From Thalassotalea sp. 1_MG-2023 (GTDB taxonomy: Bacteria; Pseudomonadota; Gammaproteobacteria; Enterobacterales; Alteromonadaceae): 64,000 nt of DNA. Each line of letters begins with the position of its first letter. Within the stretch, counting starts at the first letter, position 1. Positions 19,637-31,816 of the stretch are shown here, in pieces. The notes beneath the pieces are model-generated. The model was not told the DNA's origin. It ran no database searches and worked only from the letters and a program-made list of their open reading frames with translations. The position numbers and the translations under genes were made by a program. The stretch lies in NCBI RefSeq assembly GCF_030546745.1, contig NZ_JAUOPD010000007.1, forward strand, positions 111,080 to 175,079, written 5' to 3'.

Positions 19637-19848
19637 AGAATTTTCCTTAAAATAAACTTGGAAGTATTTTACCGCAAAAGCATTAATTAAAAAAATAGCT
19701 TTAAAGGACTAAATAATAAAAAATAGAAAAACTACATGCTAATTTTCAAAATTAAACGAGAATTTAGCAAAGAAATGGCGCGCAGTTTATCACTATAAAT
19801 GAGCACCATTGATATAGATAACATTCAATTTAATAAAGAAAGTTGAAG

Positions 19849-21018
19849 TTATTCCCCTTCTAGACCACGTACTGGTTTGAGTTGTTCCCAGTCATGACAG
19901 GAAGGACAAGACCAATAATGAGTACTGCTATTAAAACCGCATGTACGGCAATTATAACGTTGTTTAACGTTTAAATAGGCAGAGATAAGTTGTTTGATCA
20001 TCTCCAACGATTCAGAATCATTTTCAGCAGATTTGTCTTGCATTTGCATTTTAATAAAATGCTTAAACCCTTTGATCGTTGGTCGACGTTTTAGCGCTGT
20101 CAGTAAGAAATCTTGCGCTTTTTTATTACTATGCTTTTGTTCGATATATGAAAGATATTCAATTAATGCACTACTTGAACCCGTTTCATCGTAGACTTTT
20201 TTAATAAAGCTATAAAAATTATCTAACTCCCCTAGCTCTTTAAAGCAATGATACATTCTATCAATAACATCAGGGAAAAACTCACTATCTTGACCGTAGA
20301 TTGCCTTGTAACATTGGCAAGCTTCATTATACTGCTGATGTTTTTCATATATTTGTGCGAGTAACCAGTTTGCACGACATGAATTTTCATCATATTTTAG
20401 CGCTTCTTCCAACAGTTCTATCACATCAATAAATTGATCATTATCTAAGGCAACGGTAGCTAGTTCACAATAAAAATTTGCCAACACATGAAGTAGCTTC
20501 TTATCTTTTGACTTTACAATGACTTTTTTTAACGCGATACCTTGCTGCCAATCATTGGTAGACTGGTAAATTTGCAACAGATAATTTAGTGATTTAAGAC
20601 CAAACGCTTTGGTTTTTAATAGGCCATGAAACATTGACTCAGCGCGATCATATAAACCAGCACTTAAAAAGTCTTTACCAAGCTCATAGGCTGCTTGTTG
20701 CTTTGCCTTTGTCGGTAAGTGTTTTTGACGAACTAAATGTTCATGTACTTTAAGCGCCCTGTCTAATTCACCCCGCTTGCGAAATAAGTTCGCCATGGCA
20801 AAGTGTGCTTCAACAGTATCATCTTCTAATGTAAGGGTTTCTAATAAGTATTCTATTGCTTTATCTTGTTGGTTAGACAACAGATAATTTAAACCTGTGG
20901 AATACTTTATCGAAAGATCTTGTTTTGCTGTCTGTTGACTTTGTTTGACACTATTGCGCCCCATGAACCAGCCATAGCCCATCGCAACAGGTAATAAAAG
21001 GAATAAAAGTTCCAACAT
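19849..21018 (-). CDS. lapB: LPS assembly protein LapB
   Basis: An inner-membrane-tethered TPR protein that brings LpxC to FtsH and so controls LPS synthesis. It has 389 residues, as in E. coli (389). One N-terminal helix (residues 2-20) precedes a run of TPR-like helices (about 40-330) and a C-terminal rubredoxin-type knuckle with two CxxC pairs (CRTC ... CPSC). lapA lies 15 bp upstream, as in relatives. Confidence 0.96.
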   Translation of the reverse strand: MLELLFLLLPVAMGYGWFMGRNSVKQSQQTAKQDLSIKYSTGLNYLLSNQQDKAIEYLLETLTLEDDTVEAHFAMANLFRKRGELDRALKVHEHLVRQKHLPTKAKQQAAYELGKDFLSAGLYDRAESMFHGLLKTKAFGLKSLNYLLQIYQSTNDWQQGIALKKVIVKSKDKKLLHVLANFYCELATVALDNDQFIDVIELLEEALKYDENSCRANWLLAQIYEKHQQYNEACQCYKAIYGQDSEFFPDVIDRMYHCFKELGELDNFYSFIKKVYDETGSSSALIEYLSYIEQKHSNKKAQDFLLTALKRRPTIKGFKHFIKMQMQDKSAENDSESLEMIKQLISAYLNVKQRYNCRTCGFNSSTHYWSCPSCHDWEQLKPVRGLEGE

Positions 21019-21033
21019 TAGTAAATAATAGCC

Positions 21034-21276
21034 TTACTTTATTTGCTCAACGTGTTTACGACGTTTTCTCATTGCCATGGTTAACTTCCATAGCACAGAA
21101 AATAAAGTACCAATGAAAAAGCCGATAACAGTAAATAAACTAACCGCTGTAGCAACAGTCATTTCTTGTTTTGCAATTAAATAATTCAGGGTAATGTCTT
21201 GATTATTTTGACTGCCAAAAACGAACGCTATGAGTAAAAGCAAGACAATAAAAATTACAGTGATATATAAGCGCAC
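21034..21276 (-). CDS. lapA: LPS assembly protein LapA
   Basis: A DUF1049 membrane protein of 80 residues with two helices (about 3-20 and 42-64) and a basic C-terminal tail. It is co-transcribed with lapB and lies between ihfB and lapB, the standard order. Its role with LapB in LPS assembly is known for E. coli YciS. Confidence 0.93.
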   Translation of the reverse strand: MRLYITVIFIVLLLLIAFVFGSQNNQDITLNYLIAKQEMTVATAVSLFTVIGFFIGTLFSVLWKLTMAMRKRRKHVEQIK

Positions 21277-21310
21277 AGGCTATGATCCTATTCAAGCTAT
21301 TTAATCTTAT

Positions 21311-21342
21311 TAAAACAAAAACGGCATGCTAATGCATGCCGT
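21311..21342 (-). terminator. Terminator after ihfB
   Basis: A 9-bp stem (ACGGCATGC/GCATGCCGT) with loop TAAT; on the minus strand a T-rich tract (TTTTTGTTTTA) follows. It lies between ihfB and lapA, so lapAB may be read by readthrough or from a promoter in the gap. Confidence 0.8.
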
Positions 21343-21360
21343 TTCTTCAATTTTTTAATG

Positions 21361-21648
21361 CTATGCTATTGAAGCATTTACGCGTTCGCGTAATTCTTTA
21401 CCGGGTTTGAAATGCGGAACATATTTTCCGGCCAAATCAACAGATTCACCAGTTTTTGGGTTCCTACCAACGCGTGGTGCTCGGTAATGCAACGAAAAAC
21501 TACCAAAACCTCTAATTTCGATACGCTCGCCTTTTGATAAAGTTTGCGCCATCATCTCAAGAACTTCTTTAATAGCTTGTTCGACATCTTTTGCTGATAA
21601 GTGATTTAATTTATCAGCTAACTTTTCAATGAGTTCTGATTTGGTCAT
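21361..21648 (-). CDS. ihfB: Integration host factor subunit beta
   Basis: A DNA-bending nucleoid protein that pairs with IhfA. It has 95 residues, normal length, begins [10 protein letters not shown] and carries the DNA-arm motif GRNPKTGE. The position directly after rpsA is conserved in gammaproteobacteria. Confidence 0.97.
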   Translation of the reverse strand: MTKSELIEKLADKLNHLSAKDVEQAIKEVLEMMAQTLSKGERIEIRGFGSFSLHYRAPRVGRNPKTGESVDLAGKYVPHFKPGKELRERVNASIA

Positions 21649-21692
21649 TCGACCCTCCAGTGTCCATCCAACATCACGACAAAGGTAACAAA

Positions 21693-21715
21693 ATGGAGAG
21701 AAGTTTTCTCTCCAT
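21693..21715 (-). terminator. Hairpin after rpsA
   Basis: A perfect 10-bp stem (ATGGAGAGAA/TTCTCTCCAT) with a 3-base loop, followed on the minus strand by TTTG. It fits a partial terminator between rpsA and ihfB. Confidence 0.6.
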
Positions 21716-21729
21716 ATTACCGGTTAATA

Positions 21730-23391
21730 TTAGCTCTTAGCGTTTTTAAACGCTTCAGCCATTGCACTTAAACCTGTTTCATCTGGTTGGTTTAAGTTAT
21801 CCATAGCTTCACGCTCGTCTGCTTGATCTTTCGCTTTAATTGATAAGCTAATAGTGCGGTTCTTGCGATCTACACCCATGAACTTAGTTTCAACGTCATC
21901 ACCAACAGATAATTCAGTAGTTGCATCTTCAATGCGGTCACGTGAAATATCAGAAACACGTAAGTAACCTTCAACGCCTTCTGCTAATTCAACTTTAGCA
22001 CCTTTTGCGTCAACTTCAACTACTTTACCTTTTACAATAGCACCTTTTTTGTTATCTGTCAGATACATATTGAAAGGATCGTCTTCAGTTTGCTTAACGC
22101 CTAATGAAATACGTTCGCGCTCTGGGTCAACTTGAAGTACAACAGCTGAGATTTCATCACCTTTCTTATATTCACGAACAGCTTCATCACCGCCATTCCA
22201 TGAAATATCAGATAAGTGAACAAGACCGTCAATGCCACCGTCAAGACCGATAAAGATACCGAAGTCAGTAATAGACTTGATCTTACCAGATACTTTATCG
22301 CCTTTGCTGAAGTTCTTAGCAAATTCTTCCCAAGGATTTGGAACACATTGCTTAAGACCAAGAGAAATACGACGACGTTCTTCGTCAATTTCTAATACCA
22401 TTACTTCAACAGTATCACCTAAATTAACTACTTTAGATGGGTGGATGTTTTTATTAGTCCAATCCATTTCAGAAACGTGAACTAAACCTTCTACGCCTTC
22501 TTGGATTTCAACGAAACAACCGTAGTCTGTTAAGTTTGTTACGCGACCAGAAAGTTTAGAACCTTCTGGGTAACGGTTAGCAATTGCTACCCATGGATCT
22601 TCGCCAAGTTGCTTCATACCTAATGAAACACGAGTGCGTTCGCGATCAAATTTTAATACTTTAACTTGGATCTCGTCACCAACATTTACGATTTCACTTG
22701 GGTGCTTAACGCGCTTCCAAGCCATGTCAGTGATATGTAAAAGACCGTCAATGCCACCTAAGTCAACAAATGCACCGTAGTCTGTAAGGTTCTTAACGAT
22801 ACCTTTAACTTCGATACCTTCAGCAAGTGACTCAAGAAGTGCATCACGCTCAACACTGCTTTCTGATTCGATAACAGCACGACGAGATACAACAACGTTA
22901 TTACGCTTTTGGTCAAGCTTAATAACTTTGAATTCTAAATCTTTACCTTCAAGGTGAGCAGTGTCGCGAACTGGGCGTACATCTACTAATGAACCCGGTA
23001 AGAAAGCACGAATGTTGCTAACTTCAACCGTGAAACCACCTTTAACTTTACCGTTGATAACACCGATAACAGTTTCTTTTTCTTCGTAAGCTTTTTCAAG
23101 AACTTGCCAAGCTTCGTGACGTTTTGCTTTTTCACGAGAAAGAATTGTTTCACCGAAACCATCATCTGTTGCATCTAATGCAACATCAACTTCATCGCCA
23201 ACGTTAATTTCAACTTCACCTGTTGAGCTTTTAAATTGGTCAATTGAAATAACAGATTCAGATTTTAGGCCAGCATCAACTAAAACGTTGTCTTTGTTGA
23301 TAGCTACTACGGTTCCTTTGATAATTGAACCTGGGCGTGTTTCGATTTCTTTTAAACTTTCTTCAAAAAGTTGTGCAAAATTTTCAGTCAT
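21730..23391 (-). CDS. rpsA: 30S ribosomal protein S1
   Basis: Binds mRNA and docks it to the 30S subunit. It has 553 residues from the ATG at 23391 ([17 protein letters not shown]), which matches the conserved S1 N-terminus; a longer frame starts at 23442 but its 17 extra residues have no counterpart. Six S1 repeats are visible, several with the [12 protein letters not shown] or [13 protein letters not shown] pattern. E. coli S1 has 557 residues. It follows cmk, as usual. Confidence 0.97.
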   Translation of the reverse strand: MTENFAQLFEESLKEIETRPGSIIKGTVVAINKDNVLVDAGLKSESVISIDQFKSSTGEVEINVGDEVDVALDATDDGFGETILSREKAKRHEAWQVLEKAYEEKETVIGVINGKVKGGFTVEVSNIRAFLPGSLVDVRPVRDTAHLEGKDLEFKVIKLDQKRNNVVVSRRAVIESESSVERDALLESLAEGIEVKGIVKNLTDYGAFVDLGGIDGLLHITDMAWKRVKHPSEIVNVGDEIQVKVLKFDRERTRVSLGMKQLGEDPWVAIANRYPEGSKLSGRVTNLTDYGCFVEIQEGVEGLVHVSEMDWTNKNIHPSKVVNLGDTVEVMVLEIDEERRRISLGLKQCVPNPWEEFAKNFSKGDKVSGKIKSITDFGIFIGLDGGIDGLVHLSDISWNGGDEAVREYKKGDEISAVVLQVDPERERISLGVKQTEDDPFNMYLTDNKKGAIVKGKVVEVDAKGAKVELAEGVEGYLRVSDISRDRIEDATTELSVGDDVETKFMGVDRKNRTISLSIKAKDQADEREAMDNLNQPDETGLSAMAEAFKNAKS

Positions 23392-23503
23392 AATAGTTAT
23401 ATGAGCTCTATATAATTTATCCAATCCACATTCATGTGTCATGGGGTTATTAAAAACGCCTTAAGCATCCATACTTTTAGGCAGCTTCATCAAAGCTTTA
23501 TTA

Positions 23504-24199
23504 TTAAAGCTCTGATGATTGTGTTAATTTTTCATTCGTAAATGAAAGTATTTTATCGACAACCTGATCTATAGAAAGTTCAGTAGAATCAATAACAAAT
23601 GCCCCTTTAGCAGGCACGAGTGGCGCAACTGAACGGTTCTGATCTCGCTCATCACGCTGACGTATGTCATCCAAAAGGCGCCCGATTTTAACATCATAGC
23701 CTTTGTCTTTCAACTGATTATATCTACGATGTGCGCGTTCCTCTGCACTTGCCGTTAAAAACACTTTAACTGGCGCATCAATAAAAACAACGGTGCCCAT
23801 ATCTCGGCCATCAGCAACTAAACCAGGAGAGACGCGAAATGCACGTTGTCGCCTTAATAACGCTTCTCTAACACGTGGAAATGCTGCAACTTTTGAAGCA
23901 ATAGCGCCAATTTCTTCCGTACGAATAGTGTCAGTTACATCTTCGCCTTCTAAAATAACTTTGCTTTGCTCTTCACTACTAATGTCAAATTGTACATCTA
24001 AGTGTGCTGCAATAGGAATAAGTGCCTCTTCATCACTAATATCAAGGTGATGATATTGTGTTGCTACGGCTAGAACACGATAAATAGCACCACTATCAAG
24101 TAAATGCCAACCTAACTGTTCAGCGACTAAGCGTGCTGCAGTTCCTTTACCAGCACCACTAGGGCCATCAATTGTGATCACTGGGATGCTTTCCTGCAT
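23504..24199 (-). CDS. cmk: Cytidylate kinase
   Basis: Phosphorylates CMP and dCMP. It has 231 residues, normal length. The P-loop is [15 protein letters not shown] at the N-terminus, with the NMP-binding DSGAIYR and the [12 protein letters not shown] segment. It lies between aroA and rpsA, the conserved order. Confidence 0.97.
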   Translation of the reverse strand: MQESIPVITIDGPSGAGKGTAARLVAEQLGWHLLDSGAIYRVLAVATQYHHLDISDEEALIPIAAHLDVQFDISSEEQSKVILEGEDVTDTIRTEEIGAIASKVAAFPRVREALLRRQRAFRVSPGLVADGRDMGTVVFIDAPVKVFLTASAEERAHRRYNQLKDKGYDVKIGRLLDDIRQRDERDQNRSVAPLVPAKGAFVIDSTELSIDQVVDKILSFTNEKLTQSSEL

Positions 24200-24284
24200 A
24201 CATTTTTCTCCTAATGTCGAAAATCGGCAGAAGTATACGAGATTTACCGCGTAAAATCGCGTAAAAAATACGAAATTTTACAGA

Positions 24285-25565
24285 TTAACAAGACACATCA
24301 GCTAATTTTGTAAAATAATCAGGAAACGTTTTAGCTGTACATTTAGGATCGTTTATCGTGATAGGCGTCTGACTTAAGGCTACTAATGAAAAGCACATTG
24401 CAACACGGTGGTCGTTATAAGTGTCTATCTCAGCATGGTTTAATGTTTCAGGTGGTGTGATAGAAATATAATCTTCCCCTTCAACAACTTCAGCACCAAC
24501 TTTTCTAAGCTCTGTGGCCATCGCCGTTAAGCGATCAGTTTCTTTAACACGCCAATTATAAATATTACGAATTGTAGTAGTGCCTTTGGCAAAAAGCGCT
24601 GTTGTTGCTATTGTCATCGCTGCATCAGGGATGTGATTCATGTCCATATCAACGGCTGTTAGCGGCTTTCCTTTAACCGTGATTGATTCATCTTGCCAAG
24701 TAACCTCTGCGCCCATTTTTTCTAACACATCGGCAAAGTGTTTATCACCTTGCACACTTAACGTACCAACACCGTGAACGGTTATTTCTCCACCTTTAAT
24801 AGCACCTGCTGCTAAAAAGTATGAGGCAGATGAAGCATCACCTTCTACCATATACCTCTCGACTGCTTGGTATGATTGATTCCCCGTGACCTGAAATGAC
24901 TGATAGTTATTATTTTGTACCGTAACCCCAAATCGTTTCATAATATCTAACGTGATATCAATATAAGGCTTTGATACAAGCTCACCTTCAATGTTGATCT
25001 GTGTATCACTGGTTAACAATGGGGTGATCATTAAAATAGCGGTTAAAAACTGGCTTGAAATCGAACCATCAATCGTTACAGAACTACCTGACAACGCCTT
25101 ACCACGAATATTTACTGGCGGATAATCTATGTTTTCAAGGTATTCGATATCAGCATTTAGTTGCGCTAATGCATCAACTAAGTGCCCAATAGGTCGTTCT
25201 TTCATGCGAGGCTCACCGGTAAGAACAAATTCGCCTTCACTCGCTGCAAGTGCAGCACATAAAGGTCGCATTGCTGTACCTGCATTTCCGAGGTATAACT
25301 CAAGCTTCTCTTGAGCCTTAAAGAAACCTCCGTTACCGATCACTGTACATTCAGTACCACAATCACTTAAGGTAAACTCTACGCCTAATGTGGTTAACGC
25401 GTTTAACATATGTTTAATATCATCACTGACTAATAAGTTTGTGATTTTAGTGACACCATTCGCTAATGCAGCAATCAACAAAGCACGATTAGACAAGCTT
25501 TTTGATCCTGGTAAAAATACTTCGCCATTAATTTTACCGATTGGCTGTACTGTTAACTGCTCCAC
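24285..25565 (-). CDS. aroA: 3-phosphoshikimate 1-carboxyvinyltransferase (EPSP synthase)
   Basis: Transfers the enolpyruvyl group of PEP to shikimate-3-phosphate in aromatic amino acid synthesis. It has 426 residues, as in E. coli (427). The signatures [13 protein letters not shown] near residue 18, [13 protein letters not shown] near 90 and [17 protein letters not shown] near 340 are intact, which indicates a class I enzyme. It directly abuts serC (stop and start adjacent), the known serC-aroA operon. Confidence 0.97.
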   Translation of the reverse strand: MEQLTVQPIGKINGEVFLPGSKSLSNRALLIAALANGVTKITNLLVSDDIKHMLNALTTLGVEFTLSDCGTECTVIGNGGFFKAQEKLELYLGNAGTAMRPLCAALAASEGEFVLTGEPRMKERPIGHLVDALAQLNADIEYLENIDYPPVNIRGKALSGSSVTIDGSISSQFLTAILMITPLLTSDTQINIEGELVSKPYIDITLDIMKRFGVTVQNNNYQSFQVTGNQSYQAVERYMVEGDASSASYFLAAGAIKGGEITVHGVGTLSVQGDKHFADVLEKMGAEVTWQDESITVKGKPLTAVDMDMNHIPDAAMTIATTALFAKGTTTIRNIYNWRVKETDRLTAMATELRKVGAEVVEGEDYISITPPETLNHAEIDTYNDHRVAMCFSLVALSQTPITINDPKCTAKTFPDYFTKLADVSC

Positions 25566-26651
25566 TTATCTATTCCTCTGTTCAAACGTTTTCATAAAAT
25601 CTACTAATTTTTCTACACCTTCTAATGGCATAGCGTTATATATACTTGCACGCATACCACCAACCATTCGGTGACCTTTTAATGCAACCAACCCATCCTC
25701 TTTCGCGGCCGATAGAAATGCTTCATTCAAAGACTCATCTTGCAGCCAAAAAGGTATATTCATTCTGCTTCTAAAGTTTTCATCTATATTGTTTTGATAA
25801 AAGGTACTGCTATCAACATAGTCATAAAGTAATTTTGCTTTATGCTTATTTACTTTTTCAATGGCAGCCACACCACCAATACTTTTTAGCCATTCAAAAA
25901 CGAGTCCTGCTAGGTACCAAGCATAGGTTGGTGGAGTGTTGTACATAGAGTCGTTTTCAGCCGCCGTTGTATAATTCATAATACAAGGGGTATCTGTACG
26001 AGCTTTACCCAGTAAATCTTCTCTGACAATTACTATAGTTAAACCAGATGGGCCGATATTTTTTTGCGCGCCTGCGTAAATCAAGCCAAACTTATTAACA
26101 TCTATATCGTGAGACAAAATAGTTGAAGACATATCCGCAACAATAGGTATATCGCCAAATTTAGGTATATCAAATAGCTCTAAACCATCTACGGTTTCAT
26201 TCGGGCAATAGTGAACATAAGCAGCATCAGGTGAAATTTCCCATTGGTCAAAAGGTTTAACGGTTTTAATACCATCACGCTCTTCAACAACAGATTGTGG
26301 GCGTATTTCACCGAAGTTTTCCGCTTCTTTTGCTGCCGCTTTCGACCAGGAACCAGAAATAATATATTCTGCATGGCCACCAACAGGCAATAGGTTCATC
26401 GGAATGGCTGAAAACTGCCCGCGGCCGCCGCCATGACAAAAAAGCACGCGATAATTTACAGGAATATTCATTAATTGGCGCAAATCTGCTTCAGCTTTCG
26501 TTGCTAACGCCATAAACTCTTTACTACGATGGCTTAATTCCATGACAGAACATCCGGTATTCTGCCAATTAATAAATTCTTGTTGTGCTTTGCTCATCAC
26601 CGCTGTGGGTAACATTGCTGGTCCTGCACAAAAGTTGTAAACCGCTGACAT
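25566..26651 (-). CDS. serC: Phosphoserine aminotransferase
   Basis: A PLP enzyme for serine and for pyridoxal phosphate synthesis. It has 361 residues from the ATG at 26651, which gives the family N-terminus [15 protein letters not shown]; the in-frame upstream start at 26684 would add 11 unconserved residues. The PLP lysine is in [10 protein letters not shown] near residue 197. It is directly followed by aroA. Confidence 0.97.
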   Translation of the reverse strand: MSAVYNFCAGPAMLPTAVMSKAQQEFINWQNTGCSVMELSHRSKEFMALATKAEADLRQLMNIPVNYRVLFCHGGGRGQFSAIPMNLLPVGGHAEYIISGSWSKAAAKEAENFGEIRPQSVVEERDGIKTVKPFDQWEISPDAAYVHYCPNETVDGLELFDIPKFGDIPIVADMSSTILSHDIDVNKFGLIYAGAQKNIGPSGLTIVIVREDLLGKARTDTPCIMNYTTAAENDSMYNTPPTYAWYLAGLVFEWLKSIGGVAAIEKVNKHKAKLLYDYVDSSTFYQNNIDENFRSRMNIPFWLQDESLNEAFLSAAKEDGLVALKGHRMVGGMRASIYNAMPLEGVEKLVDFMKTFEQRNR

Positions 26652-26682
26652 GCTTTGTATTACCTTTTGTAAAATTTTAATC

Positions 26683-26714
26683 AAAAAAATAGGCGGTTAA
26701 ATAACCGCCTATTT
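26683..26714 (-). terminator. Terminator after gyrA
   Basis: A 12-bp stem (AAATAGGCGGTT/AACCGCCTATTT) with loop ATTT on the minus strand, running into seven T residues. It lies between the gyrA stop and serC. Confidence 0.88.
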
Positions 26715-26734
26715 CCAATCCGTTTTAGCGGTGA

Positions 26735-29449
26735 TTATTCATCATCGCCTTGGTCTAGGCCTTCTGGCTTTTGTTCTGTATCTGAAGAAACGTCATTTTC
26801 TGAGGTAGTACCATCACTTTCTGCACCTTCTTCAATAGCTTCTGTAAGTAACTCTACATCTTCTACTTCATCAATGCGTTGTAATGCCACCACTTGTTCT
26901 TCATCACCTGTTCTGATAATACGAACACCTTGGGTGTTACGACCGATAATGCTTACTTCGTTAACGCGGGTTCTTACTAAAGTACCGTTATTGGTAATAA
27001 GCATGGTTTCGTCGTTATCTTCAACTTGTATCGCGCCAACAACCTTGCCGTTTCTGTCACTTACCTTGATTGACACCACACCCTTAGTTGCACGACTTTT
27101 CGCAGGGTATTCATCAAGCTCAGTTCGTTTACCATAACCATTTTCAGTAATGGTTAATACCGCACCATCGTTCTTCGGAACAATTAAAGAAACAACTCGC
27201 TGATCACCCTCAAGTTTGATACCACGAACACCTGTTGCCGTTCGACCCATTGCACGTAGTGCTTGTACTGGTTCACCTGTTTCAGGGTCTTTTTTCACTT
27301 CACCTGACTCACTATCACGAGCAAGTTCATTAAAGCGAACAACTTTACCCTCATCAGAGAACAACATAATATCATTTGTGCCATCGGTAATATCAACACC
27401 AATCAACGTATCATCATCACGTAGATTCAATGCGATAATACCGTTAGCGCGTTGATTCGAGTATGCCGTTAATGGCGTTTTCTTAACCGTACCCGACGCA
27501 GTAGCCATCACGATATATTTACCTTCTTCGTACTCACGTACTGGTAATATCGCGGTGATACGTTCATCATTTTCAAGTGGTAATAGGTTCACTATTGGAC
27601 GACCACGGGCTGTTCGACTAGCAAGTGGTAATTGGTACACTTTTAACCAATATAATTTACCACGGTTAGAGAAACATAAAATGGTGTCATGTGTATTTGC
27701 CACCAATAAACGCTCGATGAAATCTTCATCTTTCATGCGGGTAGCGGCTTTACCTTTGCCACCACGACGTTGTGCTTGATAGTCAGTCAACGCTTGATAT
27801 TTAACATATCCTTCGCTTGATAACGTGACCACAACATCTTCTTCGTTAATTAAGTCTTCTAACGATAAATCATGAGATGCGTTAGTTATTTCAGTACGAC
27901 GTTCGTCACCAAAGTCATTACGAATAACTTCGAGTTCTTCTTTAATAACTTCCATCAAACGCGATGGGTTTTCTAAAATGTGCAACAATTCTGCAATTAA
28001 GTCTAATAACTCTTTGTACTCACTTAGAATTTTCTCATGTTCTAAGCCGGTAAGCTTATGTAAACGAAGATCAAGAATTGCTTGTGCTTGTTGTTCTGTT
28101 AAAAAGTATTGGTTGTCTCTAATACCAAAATGGTCTTCCAACCACTCAGGGCGAGCTGCATCATTACCTGCACGAGCCAGTAATTCACCAACATTCCCTA
28201 ACGCCCAACCTTGTGCCATTAGCTTTTCTTCTGCTTCTTTTCTTGAAGGAGATGTTTTAATAAGCTCAATGATTTCATCAATGTTAGCTAAGGCAATAGA
28301 CAAGCCTTCGAGGATATGTGCACGTTCACGCGCTTTTCGTAATTCGAAAATCGTACGGCGGGTAACAACCTCTCTGCGATGTAAAACAAACGCTTCAAGC
28401 ATCTCTTTAATATTAAATAACTTTGGCTGACCTTCAATTAAGGCAACCATATTAAAGCCAAAAGACACTTGCATTTGCGTAAGCTTATAAAGGTTATTTA
28501 ATACAACCTCACCTACCTCACCACGCTTAACTTCTACTACCATACGCATACCGTCTTTATCAGACTCATCACGTAAAGCAGAAATACCTTCTAAGCGTTT
28601 TTCTTTAACGAGCTCTGCCATTTTTTCAATCAAGCGAGCTTTATTTACTTGGTACGGTAACTCGTGAACAACGATAGTCTCTTTACCTGACTTTTCGTCA
28701 ACTTCAATCTCAGCACGCGCACGTATATTTATTTTTCCTCGGCCAGTTTTATATGCTTCAACAATACCAGCACGACCACTAATGATCCCTGCGGTTGGAA
28801 AGTCTGGGCCTGGAATATACTCAATCAGTTCATCAATAGTAATGTTGTCATTTTCGATTAACGCTAAACAACCATCGATGACTTCAGTTAAGTTATGTGG
28901 CGGGATATTTGTTGCCATACCTACCGCAATACCTGAAGTTCCATTCACTAATAAATTAGGAATACGAGTAGGCATAACAGCAGGAATAATCTCCGTACCA
29001 TCATAGTTAGGTACAAAATCAACGGTTTCTTTATCTAAATCAGCAAGAATTGAATGCGAAATTTTCGCCATACGGATTTCCGTATAACGCATCGCAGCCG
29101 CTGAGTCACCATCGACAGAACCAAAGTTACCTTGACCATCTACCAACATGTAGCGAAGCGAGAAAGGCTGAGCCATACGTACGATTGTATCGTAAACTGC
29201 AGTGTCACCATGCGGGTGATACTTACCGATTACATCACCCACCACACGTGCTGATTTTTTGTAAGGCTTGTTGTAGTCATTACCCAATACATTCATCGCA
29301 TAAAGTACGCGTCGATGCACGGGTTTTAAACCATCTCTAACATCAGGAAGTGCACGACCTACTATAACGCTCATCGCGTAATCTAAGTAGGAACTTTTAA
29401 GCTCATCCTCGATATTGACTGGAAGTATTTCTTTTGCCAGATCGGTCAT
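26735..29449 (-). CDS. gyrA: DNA gyrase subunit A
   Basis: The breakage-reunion subunit of gyrase. It has 904 residues, slightly longer than E. coli (875) owing to an extended acidic tail. The quinolone-resistance region reads [10 protein letters not shown], so the position equal to E. coli Ser83 is Thr while the Asp87 equivalent is kept; the catalytic Tyr is in AAMRYTE. The GyrA box QRRGGKG marks the C-terminal wrapping domain. The gyrA-serC-aroA neighbourhood is common in Alteromonadales and Pseudomonas. Confidence 0.97.
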   Translation of the reverse strand: MTDLAKEILPVNIEDELKSSYLDYAMSVIVGRALPDVRDGLKPVHRRVLYAMNVLGNDYNKPYKKSARVVGDVIGKYHPHGDTAVYDTIVRMAQPFSLRYMLVDGQGNFGSVDGDSAAAMRYTEIRMAKISHSILADLDKETVDFVPNYDGTEIIPAVMPTRIPNLLVNGTSGIAVGMATNIPPHNLTEVIDGCLALIENDNITIDELIEYIPGPDFPTAGIISGRAGIVEAYKTGRGKINIRARAEIEVDEKSGKETIVVHELPYQVNKARLIEKMAELVKEKRLEGISALRDESDKDGMRMVVEVKRGEVGEVVLNNLYKLTQMQVSFGFNMVALIEGQPKLFNIKEMLEAFVLHRREVVTRRTIFELRKARERAHILEGLSIALANIDEIIELIKTSPSRKEAEEKLMAQGWALGNVGELLARAGNDAARPEWLEDHFGIRDNQYFLTEQQAQAILDLRLHKLTGLEHEKILSEYKELLDLIAELLHILENPSRLMEVIKEELEVIRNDFGDERRTEITNASHDLSLEDLINEEDVVVTLSSEGYVKYQALTDYQAQRRGGKGKAATRMKDEDFIERLLVANTHDTILCFSNRGKLYWLKVYQLPLASRTARGRPIVNLLPLENDERITAILPVREYEEGKYIVMATASGTVKKTPLTAYSNQRANGIIALNLRDDDTLIGVDITDGTNDIMLFSDEGKVVRFNELARDSESGEVKKDPETGEPVQALRAMGRTATGVRGIKLEGDQRVVSLIVPKNDGAVLTITENGYGKRTELDEYPAKSRATKGVVSIKVSDRNGKVVGAIQVEDNDETMLITNNGTLVRTRVNEVSIIGRNTQGVRIIRTGDEEQVVALQRIDEVEDVELLTEAIEEGAESDGTTSENDVSSDTEQKPEGLDQGDDE

Positions 29450-29769
29450 AAATTGACAGTATCCCTAAATGTATTTTTGGAAATTATTATTTTATAAAGG
29501 CAATACGTATACGCTAGTAACTAGTGGACAGTATACGGCCATATAACCTGACATTTTGCTCTGGTTAACGCCGTATTTCAAGTGATTATTTAAATAGAAT
29601 CTATTTTTAACTAACATATTGAATATTAATGCATTATCTACACAGTGCTCTGTACAACATTTGAACAGCCATACATTTTATAATAACACCGTCGTTTATT
29701 TGAACATCGCTTTCTTTAAAGCAATACTCACTCTAGGCGAATATAAACCCTTTGATCACCTTTTGGTGA
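29450..29769. other. Intergenic region upstream of gyrA
   Basis: A 320-bp AT-rich spacer between gyrA and the DUF962 gene, both on the minus strand. It should carry the gyrA promoter. A short hairpin (ATCACC-TTTT-GGTGAT, 29755-29770) overlaps the DUF962 stop, but no T tract follows. Nothing else stands out. Confidence 0.5.
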
Positions 29770-30306
29770 TTAACCAGTAATTTTATCTTCCTCGAATACC
29801 TCTCGCTTTTCAATCGCTAAACGTGTCACTTCTTTGTTTAAATCAGATAATTTCCCACATGCAAAACAAAGTTCAGCTAGCAAAAAAAGTGGGCCAATTA
29901 ATAGCTGGTTTAAGTCATCTACAAAGGCAGGTTTTGCCTTCTCGTACCCATGGCCAATAAATTGAAATATCCAACCAATAGCAAATGCACCAACTGCGAC
30001 AAACCACTTATGATCCATCGAGGAAAGAGCAATAGCACTATAAATAAGTGGCCCGAATAGCAAAAAAGCCACCAACGCTAATGTTGGTGACAGAATAAAG
30101 TAATATCCCAAGATCATTAATGAAATCATTGTTAGCAGGTTTAGTTCAATTGCAGCACCTGTGAGCGATACCGAAAATTCTACAGAAGATAACATTAATG
30201 CTACAGCCCAAATGATCAGCGGAATACCAATCACATGCGTCCATATATTTTTGTGGTTAAGATGAACACTTTTATAGGTTGAAAGCTGCGTAGTTAACGA
30301 TTTCAT
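29770..30306 (-). CDS. DUF962/Mpo1-like membrane protein
   Basis: A 178-residue membrane protein with about four helices. It shows the family pattern: YKSVHLNHKNIWTHVIGIP at the N-terminus and GWIFQFIGHGYEKAKPAF near residue 120. The yeast member Mpo1 is an iron-dependent dioxygenase acting on 2-hydroxy fatty acids. The conserved His residues are present, so the same chemistry is possible but unproven in bacteria. It is divergent from ubiG. Confidence 0.85.
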   Translation of the reverse strand: MKSLTTQLSTYKSVHLNHKNIWTHVIGIPLIIWAVALMLSSVEFSVSLTGAAIELNLLTMISLMILGYYFILSPTLALVAFLLFGPLIYSAIALSSMDHKWFVAVGAFAIGWIFQFIGHGYEKAKPAFVDDLNQLLIGPLFLLAELCFACGKLSDLNKEVTRLAIEKREVFEEDKITG

Positions 30307-30446
30307 GACATCACCTAATAATTATACATTTGTACTAAATTATAATTAATACCTTATCAGGTCAACTTAGCACAATGAATTTTTACTGCCGCTTTTATCT
30401 GGTATGGTTTAACATAGTCAGCAATTGTAAATAAAAAAATGACACT

Positions 30447-31160
30447 ATGACCAATTCAATCAATGTAAACCAAGATGAAATAGCCAAATTTGAAAAGGTT
30501 GCGCAATTTTGGTGGGACCTCGAAGGTGACTTCAAGCCTTTACATCAAATAAATCCCATTAGACGTCAATTTATCATTCAACATGCTCAAGACTTATTCG
30601 ATAAAAAAGTCATTGATGTTGGCTGTGGTGGCGGTATCTTAGCGGAGAGTCTTGCGAAGCTAGGCGCCAAAGTAACCGGTATTGATATGGGTGATGAACC
30701 CCTAAATGTTGCAAAGCTGCATGCACTTGAATCAGGAATTAATGTTGAGTATTTAAAAAGTACTGCAGAGCAACATGCTGCTGAAAATAGCGCACAATAT
30801 GATATTGTCACTTGTATGGAAATGTTAGAGCATGTGCCTGATCCTGCCTCTGTCATTGCCGCTTGTGCAAAAATGGTAAAACCAAAGGGTTTTGTTTTCT
30901 TTTCGACACTTAATAAAACAACAAAAGCCTACTTATTAGCCATTTTAGCGGCTGAAAAAATATTGAAAATTGTTCCTGATGGCACGCATGAGCATGACAA
31001 ATTTATTCGCCCTTCTACATTAATTGGATGGGCAGAATCTCATGAGCTAAAATGCCTTGATGCCGCAGGAATTCATTACAACCCTATCACTGAGAATCAT
31101 AAATTAATTGATTCATTAGACGTAAACTACATTCTTTGTTGTCAAAAGGTGAATGAATGA
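30447..31160 (+). CDS. ubiG: Ubiquinone biosynthesis O-methyltransferase
   Basis: A SAM-dependent enzyme for both O-methylations in ubiquinone synthesis. It has 237 residues, typical length. SAM motif I is [13 protein letters not shown] near residue 60, and the family N-terminus [14 protein letters not shown] is present. Its stop overlaps the next start (ATGA), so translation is coupled to the HAD phosphatase. The divergent gyrA side and nrdA downstream match E. coli. Confidence 0.96.
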   Translation: MTNSINVNQDEIAKFEKVAQFWWDLEGDFKPLHQINPIRRQFIIQHAQDLFDKKVIDVGCGGGILAESLAKLGAKVTGIDMGDEPLNVAKLHALESGINVEYLKSTAEQHAAENSAQYDIVTCMEMLEHVPDPASVIAACAKMVKPKGFVFFSTLNKTTKAYLLAILAAEKILKIVPDGTHEHDKFIRPSTLIGWAESHELKCLDAAGIHYNPITENHKLIDSLDVNYILCCQKVNE

Positions 31161-31816
31161 GAAACAATAAATACCAAGGCGTGCTTTTTGATTTAGATGG
31201 CACGTTATTAGACACCGCAAATGATTTAGGCGCGGCATTAAATTATGTGTTATCACAATTTGATTTACCCGCAGTAGAAAAACAAATATTTAGACCCGTT
31301 GCATCTGATGGTGCTCAAGGCCTGCTAGCATTAGGTTTTGCTGATAAACTATCACAGTTTGATCAACCTGCGCTTCGTCGTATGTTCTTAGACTATTATG
31401 AAGCTAACCTTGCAGCTGAAACCTGTTTGTATCCTCAAGTGCCTGAGTTACTTCAAGCGCTTAATGAACGTGATATTCCATGGGGAATTGTTACCAATAA
31501 GCCAGAATACTTAACCACGCTATTGTTACCTAACTTTACAGAATTTACCCACAGTAAAGTTATGGTTGGCGGTGATAGTCTTGCAGAACGAAAGCCTCAT
31601 CCGTTGCCACTATTACACGCTGCAGAGCATATAGGTGTTGCGCCTGAACAATGCTTGTACGTTGGTGATGCATTAAGAGATATTCAAGCAGGTAACGCTG
31701 CAAACATGTCAACAGCGATTGCTCAATGGGGATATATAAAAGAACATGATAACCTTGACACTTGGCAGGCTAAATACATTAGCGAATCGCCTGAAAAATT
31801 ATTATCGATTATATAA
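31157..31816 (+). CDS. HAD phosphatase, Gph/MupP type
   Basis: A haloacid-dehalogenase-fold phosphatase of 219 residues. Motif I is [11 protein letters not shown] (nucleophile Asp), motif II is GIVTNKP, then Lys in AERKPHP and motif [11 protein letters not shown]. Next to ubiG, the Pseudomonas homologue is MupP, an N-acetylmuramate-6-phosphate phosphatase of peptidoglycan recycling; older annotation calls it phosphoglycolate phosphatase. The context favours MupP, but sequence alone does not decide. Confidence 0.88.
   Translation: MRNNKYQGVLFDLDGTLLDTANDLGAALNYVLSQFDLPAVEKQIFRPVASDGAQGLLALGFADKLSQFDQPALRRMFLDYYEANLAAETCLYPQVPELLQALNERDIPWGIVTNKPEYLTTLLLPNFTEFTHSKVMVGGDSLAERKPHPLPLLHAAEHIGVAPEQCLYVGDALRDIQAGNAANMSTAIAQWGYIKEHDNLDTWQAKYISESPEKLLSII

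Noticed and set aside
29630..29645. DnaA box near gyrA (TTATCTACA)
   Set aside because: A single imperfect copy without neighbours gives no support for an origin.
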